A stretch of DNA of 64,000 bases, taken from assembly GCA_942491145.1 (NCBI GenBank), contig CALOBC010000039.1:124001-188000 (forward strand), written 5' to 3'. The position numbers and the translations under genes are program-made. This stretch comes from CAXQUZ01 sp942491145. Lineage in GTDB: Bacteria > Myxococcota_A > UBA796 > UBA2385. Of this stretch, positions 58,163-64,000 are shown in pieces (position 1 is the stretch's first letter; each line of letters starts with the position of its first letter). The notes beneath the pieces are model-generated. The model saw only the letters and a list, made by a program, of their open reading frames with translations, did not search any database and was not told the DNA's origin.

Positions 58163-59419
58163 ATGAGCGAGAATGACGCCGTACAGAGCGAATCTGACGT
58201 CATCTATGACTGGAACCAGCAGGGGTTTACTCTCTCCCCTCCGCTGCGGCGGGTGGAGTTTGTGGATGAGACGCTGCGGGATGGCATCCAGTGTCCGTCC
58301 GTGACTGACCCGCCAATCGAAGCGAAGAAGCGCATGGTGGAGCTGTTGGCGTCCATCGGGGTCAACAAGGTGGATGTGGGCTTGCCGGGCGCCGGCCCTC
58401 GGGCAGTCGCAGACGTGAAGACCCTCGTTGAGCACATCCGCGACAACAACCTCAACATCCAGCCCCAGTGTGCGGCACGCACCCACCCCAACGACATCCG
58501 GCCCATCATCGAGGTGAGCGAGCAGACGGGCGTGCCGATCGAGGTGATGACCTTCCTGGGCACGTCCCCCATTCGGCTGTACGCCGAGGGCTGGGACGAG
58601 GCATTGCTGGAGAAGCGCACCCGCACGGCCGTGCGCATGGCCAAAGATGCGGGCATCCCGTGCACCTTTGTCACTGAAGACACCGTGCGCTCCCACCCGA
58701 CCACCCTGCGGCGCCTGTTCACGGCGGCCATTGAAGAGGGCGCCGACGGCATCTGCCTGTGCGACACCTGCGGCCATGTGACGCCCAATGGTGTGTTCAA
58801 CTTGGTGCACTTCACCAAAGACCTCATCCGGGGCCTGGGTGCGACCACCCGAGTGGACTGGCACGGCCACAACGACCGCGGGCTGGGGCTCGGCAACGCA
58901 CTCTCGGCGATTGAGGCCGGTGCGGACCGGGTCCACGGTACGATCCTGGGCATGGGCGAGCGCGTCGGGAACACCCCGCTGGACCTGTTCTTGGTGAACC
59001 TGCGCTTGCTTGGGGTGATCGACAACGACCTGAGCAAGCTGGCGGAGCTCGTTGACCTGGCGAGTGAGGCCTGCCGCTGGCCCATCCCTGTGAACTACCC
59101 GGTGTTTGGGCGCGACGCCTTCCGCACCGGAACAGGGGTGCACGCCGCGGCGGTCATCAAGGCCCTGAAGACCGGCCACACGTGGCTTGCCGACAGCGTC
59201 TACTCGGGCGTGCCGGCCTCTTGGTTTGGCCGCCAACAAGAGATCGAGATTGGCCACATGGCGGGCGACTCCAACATCCTGTACTGGCTGCAGAGTCGGG
59301 ACTTGCCCACCGAGCCGAGCCTGATCTCGGCCATCCGCACCTTGGCCAAGTCCGAGCCTCGCTTGCTGGAGACCGCCGAAGTGATGGCCGTTGTCACCCA
59401 GTGGCAGGCTCAAGCCTGA
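58163..59419 (+). CDS. LeuA-like DRE-TIM acyltransferase (isopropylmalate/homocitrate synthase family)
   Basis: 418 aa. The DETLRDGIQCP signature near residue 36, the metal-binding HGHNDRGLGLGNAL and GTILGMGERVGNTP place it among 2-isopropylmalate, citramalate and homocitrate synthases. It lacks the C-terminal LeuA regulatory domain, so feedback control may differ, and the acceptor keto acid is unknown. ATG 58163 has ggaggt upstream. A stand-alone gene, convergent with the panC operon. Confidence 0.8.
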   Translation: MSENDAVQSESDVIYDWNQQGFTLSPPLRRVEFVDETLRDGIQCPSVTDPPIEAKKRMVELLASIGVNKVDVGLPGAGPRAVADVKTLVEHIRDNNLNIQPQCAARTHPNDIRPIIEVSEQTGVPIEVMTFLGTSPIRLYAEGWDEALLEKRTRTAVRMAKDAGIPCTFVTEDTVRSHPTTLRRLFTAAIEEGADGICLCDTCGHVTPNGVFNLVHFTKDLIRGLGATTRVDWHGHNDRGLGLGNALSAIEAGADRVHGTILGMGERVGNTPLDLFLVNLRLLGVIDNDLSKLAELVDLASEACRWPIPVNYPVFGRDAFRTGTGVHAAAVIKALKTGHTWLADSVYSGVPASWFGRQQEIEIGHMAGDSNILYWLQSRDLPTEPSLISAIRTLAKSEPRLLETAEVMAVVTQWQAQA

Positions 59420-59422
59420 GCC

Positions 59423-59779
59423 TCACTGGGGCGGTTTGTCTTCGCCACTGCGCAGCGCTTGCAACACCCGAGCCCGCTCCTCATCGCGTTGTTGGGCGGA
59501 CGCTTTGCGCTGTTGGCGGCGGGCCTCGCCCCACTGGCGGTTGTTCTGGACGCTGCGCATGACAAACAGCAGTGCCAGGACATAGTTGAACACGGCAATC
59601 GTGCCATCCAGGCCGGGAACCCCCCAGCCCACCAGAAACACAATCGCGCTTAAGTTGGCCAGCTGGAGCGGCCAGAAGATGTACGGGCGCAGGGCCCAGT
59701 CGGTGATTCGCACCACCACGTGGTTGGACGCCAAGCTGGCGACCACCACGAACAGCATGACGTCGCCAAGGGTCAGCAC
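59423..59779 (-). CDS. Small hypothetical membrane protein
   Basis: 118 aa. Two to three TM helices (about 6-27, 32-52, 56-76) and a basic, Gln/Arg-rich cytoplasmic tail (WGEARRQQRKASAQQRDE). It overlaps the panC stop by seven bases, so it is the third gene of the panB-panC operon. No family recognised. Confidence 0.6.
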   Translation of the reverse strand: MLTLGDVMLFVVVASLASNHVVVRITDWALRPYIFWPLQLANLSAIVFLVGWGVPGLDGTIAVFNYVLALLFVMRSVQNNRQWGEARRQQRKASAQQRDEERARVLQALRSGEDKPPQ

Positions 59780-60612
59780 CGGTTCACCGCCAGGTTGTCG
59801 ATCAAGCGTGTGTTGCCAAGCTTGGCGGCAACGAAGGCCCGCGCCGGTCGATCCACCACGAGCATCGGGGACAGATCTGTTGCGTCCCGGATCTCCAGAT
59901 AGTCGAGCTGGTCGACCTTCAAGCGGCCATGTGCCAGGGCCAGCAGCACGCCCACGTCGTCTTGTCCTTCGGTCACCGCGTCGCGGACTGCCCGCAGGGC
60001 GCCGCTGAGGGACAGCGCGCGCTTGCGTTGATCGGCGCTGAGGTACTTGTTGCGAGAAGACAGCGCCAGACCGTCGGTGTCCCGCACCAGTGCGCCGCCG
60101 ACAATGTCGATGGGCAAGGCAAGATCACGAACCATCCGACGGATGACCGCGAGCTGCTGGTAGTCCTTCTCGCCGAACACCGCGACATGGGGCTGCACGA
60201 TGCCAAACAGCCGAGCGACCACGGTGGTCACGCCGTCGAAGTGGCCGGGACGGTCGCCGCCGCACAGCCCGTCGCTCACGCCAGCCACGTGCACGGTGGT
60301 GGACCGATCGGAGGGGTAGAAGTCGCCATCGGTGGGCATGAGTAGCGCGTCAACGCCGTGGTTCAGGCACTTCTGGGCGTCCCCCTCCGGGTCTCTGGGG
60401 TAGCGGTCAAGGTCTTCGTTGGGCCCAAACTGGAGCGGGTTCACGAAAATGCTGGCCACCAAGAAGTCGCACCGGGCCCGGGCCACGTCCATCAAGCTGG
60501 TGTGGCCGCTGTGCAGAAAGCCCATGGTGGGCACAAAGCCGATGCGCTGCCCGCGGGCGCGTCGATCGACACACTCCCGCTGGAGGGCTCGCCAGGACGT
60601 CCAGGTCTGCAT
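59773..60612 (-). CDS. panC: Pantoate--beta-alanine ligase
   Basis: 279 aa. The HIGH-like GFLHSGHTSL (H34, H37), VFGEKDYQQL and LSSRNKYLS motifs are diagnostic of pantothenate synthetase. It joins pantoate with beta-alanine using ATP, the last step of pantothenate synthesis. ATG 60612 is ten bases after panB ends. The longer upstream reading is the panB gene in another frame. Confidence 0.95.
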   Translation of the reverse strand: MQTWTSWRALQRECVDRRARGQRIGFVPTMGFLHSGHTSLMDVARARCDFLVASIFVNPLQFGPNEDLDRYPRDPEGDAQKCLNHGVDALLMPTDGDFYPSDRSTTVHVAGVSDGLCGGDRPGHFDGVTTVVARLFGIVQPHVAVFGEKDYQQLAVIRRMVRDLALPIDIVGGALVRDTDGLALSSRNKYLSADQRKRALSLSGALRAVRDAVTEGQDDVGVLLALAHGRLKVDQLDYLEIRDATDLSPMLVVDRPARAFVAAKLGNTRLIDNLAVNRC

Positions 60613-60622
60613 CTCGGCCCCG

Positions 60623-61459
60623 TCAGTACAGGCGCGCGACCTTGCGCGGGCCTGTCTTGCGGTGGAAGCTGTGGGCCGATGCCGGGAAGGTGCCTGCCCG
60701 GACCTCGGCGACGTAGTCGGCCATCGCTTGCTGCATTTGGGCTTCGAGGCTGGCAAAGCGCTTGACGAACCGGGGCTTGAAGCTCTCGTCAAAGCCCAGC
60801 AGGTCGTTGCACACGAGCACTTGCCCGTCGCAGTGGGGGCCGGCGCCGATGCCGATGGTGGGGATGGACAAGGCGGCGCTCACTTCGGCAGCGAGCTCGG
60901 CGGGGACCATCTCGAGCACGATGCAGAACGCGCCTGCATCTTGGACCGCGAGGGCATCGGTCATCAGCGCAGCGGCGCCGTCTTCGCCTCGACCTTGCAC
61001 CCGGAAGCCGCCCAGCGCGTTGACCGACTGGGGGGTGAGGCCGATGTGTCCCACCACAGGGATGCCCGCGTCCACGATGCGACGGATGGCCGGCGCCGAG
61101 CGGCCGCCACCTTCCAGCTTCACCGACTGGGCCCGGGCTTCTTGCATCAAGCGACCGGCGCTCTGGAGCGCTTGTTCGGCCGAGACTTGGTAGCTCATGA
61201 ACGGCAGATCCACCGTTAGGTGGGCCTTCTTGAGCCCTCGGGCCACACAGCGGCCGTGGTAGACCATGTCATCGAGGGTGACCGACAGCGTGTCTTCATG
61301 GCCCTGAATGACCATGCCCAGGCTGTCTCCGACGAGCACCATGTCGACGCCACCGGTGTCCGCGATGCGGGCCATCGTGTAGTCGTAGGCGGTGACCATT
61401 GCGATCTTCTGGTTGCCGGCCTTCATCTTCTGAAGGTCCAGGACCGTGTTTCGCGCCAT
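60623..61459 (-). CDS. panB: 3-methyl-2-oxobutanoate hydroxymethyltransferase
   Basis: 278 aa. The motifs VTAYDYTMARIAD, VLVGDSLGMVIQGHEDT, SVKLEGGGRSAP (catalytic Glu) and VGHIGLTPQS are complete. It makes ketopantoate from alpha-ketoisovalerate and 5,10-methylene-THF. ATG 61459. First gene of the operon with panC and the small membrane protein. Confidence 0.95.
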   Translation of the reverse strand: MARNTVLDLQKMKAGNQKIAMVTAYDYTMARIADTGGVDMVLVGDSLGMVIQGHEDTLSVTLDDMVYHGRCVARGLKKAHLTVDLPFMSYQVSAEQALQSAGRLMQEARAQSVKLEGGGRSAPAIRRIVDAGIPVVGHIGLTPQSVNALGGFRVQGRGEDGAAALMTDALAVQDAGAFCIVLEMVPAELAAEVSAALSIPTIGIGAGPHCDGQVLVCNDLLGFDESFKPRFVKRFASLEAQMQQAMADYVAEVRAGTFPASAHSFHRKTGPRKVARLY

Positions 61460-61636
61460 TTTGGGCGCTCCTTCGATGGGGTGGGACAGGTTGTGACAAC
61501 GCGCCGGCACGGGCGGCCGGACAGCGGTCTGGGCGCCAAGTCCTCCCGGCCAAGTGGTCCAGGGGTGGGCGCTCTTGGGTCCTAGCACGGTACCTGGGGT
61601 GTCGCTCGGGTATGGTGGGGACGGAGCTGCCAGCAG

Positions 61637-62920
61637 ATGACCGAGTCCGACGACCCCACCGACCCCCGCTGTCGGGCCCTGATTGACGGCCAAGAGCGGG
61701 TCTTTGACGATCTGGATGCGTTGGTGCGCTTTGCGTCGACGGCGGGCCTGCAAGCGACCACCCGCGTGAGCCTGCCCGGGCGCCGGGAGTGGGTGCCGGC
61801 GGGCGACGTGAAGGCTCTGGCGACGGCCATTGCCGAGCAGGACCCGTGGGCGGTGTGGGATGTGGTGGACGAGTCGGCGTCGCCATCTGTCGCTGCGACG
61901 AGCGTCCGCCCCAAGCCCCGCTCCGCGCCGGCTCCGGATGCCGTTCCGGAGCTGGATCTCGACCATGTGGATCCCCTGACGAGTGAGCCTGCCTCGCCGG
62001 GGCGCTTTGTGGTGCAGAGCCGCCCAGGGGCAAAGGTGCGCCGGTCGCCCCCCTCGGCGCCGAAGATTCCGGCTGCCCGTCCGCTGCCCGCCGAGGCGGT
62101 GCGCCCCATCGGACCGCCAACTGGTGGCCGCGGGCAAGTCATTGTCTTTCCGTCCCAGCCCGGTGCACCCACCGCCGGTGCCCACGCGCTGTCGCCGGCG
62201 CCGCTTGAACCCATGGCGCTGCCCTTGGTCGAGATGGCCCCGCCGGTGCACCGCCGATCGGGCACCCGCTGGGGACGATTGGTCGCCCTCGGGCTCGTTG
62301 CCGCGGTCTTTGTGGGCTCGCTCACCGCATACGTGCGGTACCACGCGGGGCAGTCCTTCACGCGGCCCCTCCGACCCGGCGCGGCTGCGGGGGTGCCGGT
62401 CGCCGGGGTTGGCCCAGCCCTTGCGGTGGATCCTGTGCCGGTGGCTGAGCCGAGCCTCCCCCCCGACCTGCCCCCGCGGCTGGTCAACACGGTGGACGAG
62501 CTCACGCTGATCGACGGCGAGCTCCGGGCCCGGATGCGCCCCCGCCCCCAAGAAGTGAAGGTGGCGGGTCAGCTTGAGAATGCCCTGTATGTCGAGCTCT
62601 CCCGCATGGAGCTGCGCAACCTGCGGGTGGAAGCCCAGGTGCTGAACTGGTCGGGCCGCAAGGACCCGATCCCCAAGGTGGCCGAGGTGGTCATTCGCTT
62701 CGAGAGCCGTGGCGAGCTGGACCGCGAGCTGGCCGCGATTGGACTCGTGATGGGCAAGTACGTGCAGGCCTTCAGCATGGCGGTGCCGCGCCTGGAGGCC
62801 ATCATTGAGGGCATTGACAACGTGCCCCGCCGACAGGTCATCGACGGTGAGCGCGCCCGGCTGTTCTACATCCAGCGCATCTCGATGGTCGAGTTTCTCC
62901 AGGGCATGCGCGGTCGCTAG
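61637..62920 (+). CDS. Hypothetical single-pass membrane protein
   Basis: 427 aa. An N-terminal ~70-residue globular part (DDLDALVRFASTAGLQAT) leads to a long Pro/Ala-rich linker, one TM helix near 212-238 (WGRLVALGLVAAVFVGSLTA) and a C-terminal domain with paired helices (VVIRFESRGELDRELAAIGL). The N-terminal part resembles a GYF/TPR-type start but cannot be placed. ATG 61637. No family recognised. Confidence 0.6.
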   Translation: MTESDDPTDPRCRALIDGQERVFDDLDALVRFASTAGLQATTRVSLPGRREWVPAGDVKALATAIAEQDPWAVWDVVDESASPSVAATSVRPKPRSAPAPDAVPELDLDHVDPLTSEPASPGRFVVQSRPGAKVRRSPPSAPKIPAARPLPAEAVRPIGPPTGGRGQVIVFPSQPGAPTAGAHALSPAPLEPMALPLVEMAPPVHRRSGTRWGRLVALGLVAAVFVGSLTAYVRYHAGQSFTRPLRPGAAAGVPVAGVGPALAVDPVPVAEPSLPPDLPPRLVNTVDELTLIDGELRARMRPRPQEVKVAGQLENALYVELSRMELRNLRVEAQVLNWSGRKDPIPKVAEVVIRFESRGELDRELAAIGLVMGKYVQAFSMAVPRLEAIIEGIDNVPRRQVIDGERARLFYIQRISMVEFLQGMRGR

Positions 62921-63393
62921 GGCCCTGGGCTCAGCGCAGCGAGAACCTCGGAGCTCGGCGGAGCCCCACGCTGCGCGAACCGGATGGTGCCCAGGGCATC
63001 CACGGCGTAGACCGTGCGGATGCAGCGGGTGCCAATGCCGGTGGGCAGGGCACAGTGGTGGGTGCGGACCACCGCGCCGCCGTCGTCATGGAGCAAGGGT
63101 ACGGTGATGCCCGCGGCCTCGGCAAAGGCTTGGTGGGACGCGAGGCTGGCGGGGTTCACGCCAAACACCGAGACCCCCATCGCACGGGCCGTGGCCTGGG
63201 CGGCGCTGAACTCTTGGAGCTGGGCGGTGCACCCGGGCGTCGCATCCGTCGGGTAGAACACGAGAACATAGGGTCCATCGGTGCTTCGATGCCACGCCCC
63301 GTCCCAGGACTGCAGGTGAAACGCCGGGGCCGGGTCGCCCACCCGAAGCAGCGGCGGGGACAGCAGCCGAATGACCCGATGAATCAAGCTCAC
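62917..63393 (-). CDS. Peroxiredoxin, Bcp/AhpC-TSA family
   Basis: 158 aa. The peroxidatic cysteine is in YPTDATPGCTAQLQEF. The resolving cysteine of typical Bcp (five residues downstream) is replaced, so a one-cysteine mechanism is suggested. It reduces hydroperoxides in the cytoplasm. The GTG at 63393 overlaps the IPP isomerase stop (GTGA). Confidence 0.8.
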   Translation of the reverse strand: MSLIHRVIRLLSPPLLRVGDPAPAFHLQSWDGAWHRSTDGPYVLVFYPTDATPGCTAQLQEFSAAQATARAMGVSVFGVNPASLASHQAFAEAAGITVPLLHDDGGAVVRTHHCALPTGIGTRCIRTVYAVDALGTIRFAQRGAPPSSEVLAALSPGP

Positions 63394-64000
63394 GACTGGG
63401 CCAAGCGGACAGCGAGGGGGCTGGTGCGGGGGACCCAGCGGGCGAGTCCTGGACCCACGACCAGCGGGGCTTCGCGCAGCTCGGCCGGGGTGCGACAGCC
63501 GGTGAGCAAGCATGCGATGCGGATCTCCGCGATGGTCCGTGTCGCCGCTTCGAGCACGCGGGCCCGTCCGCCGGCGGCGTGGGCCTGGAGGAAGCGCCGG
63601 GCGATGCCCCCACACGTGGCGCCCAGTGCGATGGCCTGGGCGACCTGGAGGCCGTTGCCGAGTCCACCGGTCGCACAGATGCCGAGCCCGAGCCCGCTGA
63701 GCTGGGCGACACTGCCGGCTGTGGGGATGCCCCAGTCCCAGAAGGTCTCACCGAGGGAGCGCTGATCGCCCTGGGCGCGGGCCGTCTCGACGGCGACCCA
63801 GCTCGTGCCACCCGCGCCGGACGTGTCCACCCACCGCACGCCGAGGGTGGCCAAGCGGGCGCCCACCCGGCGACTCAGTCCGCACCCAGTCTCTTTGACA
63901 ATGATGGGCACAGGCATGTCTTGGACAAGTCGAGCGATGGTGTCGAGGCCGCCTCGGAAGTCGGAGTCGCCCCCGGGCTGCACCACCTCCATCGCGGGGT
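63390..64000 (-). CDS. fni: Type 2 isopentenyl-diphosphate delta-isomerase (5' end beyond window)
   Basis: At least 203 residues of the C-terminal part. The block QPGGDSDFRGGLDTIARLV, VPIIVKETGCGLSRR and WVDTSGAGGTSWVAVE is characteristic of the FMN-dependent Fni isomerase, which interconverts IPP and DMAPP. The N-terminus lies beyond base 64000. Overlaps the peroxiredoxin start. Confidence 0.9.
   Translation of the reverse strand, partial: PAMEVVQPGGDSDFRGGLDTIARLVQDMPVPIIVKETGCGLSRRVGARLATLGVRWVDTSGAGGTSWVAVETARAQGDQRSLGETFWDWGIPTAGSVAQLSGLGLGICATGGLGNGLQVAQAIALGATCGGIARRFLQAHAAGGRARVLEAATRTIAEIRIACLLTGCRTPAELREAPLVVGPGLARWVPRTSPLAVRLAQS

Overview
The window is high-GC DNA with several Myxococcota-like traits. 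These are secreted lipoproteins starting C-G-D-K with Asp/Thr/Gly linkers, MopE-type DCDD calcium-binding modules, FG-GAP propeller proteins ending in a Cys / hydrophobic / Arg-cluster sorting tail, and diheme cytochrome lipoproteins. Taxon is inferred from gene content only.

The window has two halves meeting at an intact tRNA-Val(CAC) gene at 45.33-45.40 kb. The left 45 kb is accessory. It is cut into modules by six direct repeats (called R here) at about 2.1, 4.1, 9.3, 13.7, 14.6 and 22.2 kb. Each R has a hairpin, then a core identical or close to the 3' end of the tRNA-Val gene (tgggcgatactggac), then a conserved ~85 bp tail. Two modules end in the C-terminal half of a serine recombinase; the right-hand one abuts the tRNA gene. 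The modules look like elements stacked at tRNA-derived attachment sites. Their cargo, left to right: Nudix + TspO-like membrane protein; SRPBCC-SDR-RCK operon + DUF2177 + recombinase remnant; two diheme lipoproteins + two-component system; a lone AbrB/PIN toxin-antitoxin pair; a three-gene redox/methyltransferase operon with a divergent AraC regulator, a divergent serine hydrolase/TetR pair and a decayed IS256 element.

The last module (22.3-45.3 kb) holds a two-component system facing a copper monooxygenase-like cytochrome lipoprotein, a lipoprotein truncated near an IS3 element, and three tandem giant paralogous surface proteins (29.6-41.0 kb, 1149/1315-1334 aa, start-stop overlaps, each a 7-blade FG-GAP domain plus 7 or 9 DCDD modules). 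It also holds a beta-helix lipoprotein and a FAD monooxygenase cut by the second recombinase remnant.

From 45.5 kb rightward the content is housekeeping-like and compact: CgeB-type glycosyltransferase, APS-kinase-like protein, single-stranded DNA-binding protein, nucleotidyltransferase + GT2, Lon protease, CutA, isocitrate/isopropylmalate dehydrogenase, thiolase, LeuA-like synthase, panB-panC, a Bcp-type peroxiredoxin and a partial type-2 IPP isomerase. Hairpins between convergent genes are the only clear terminators there.
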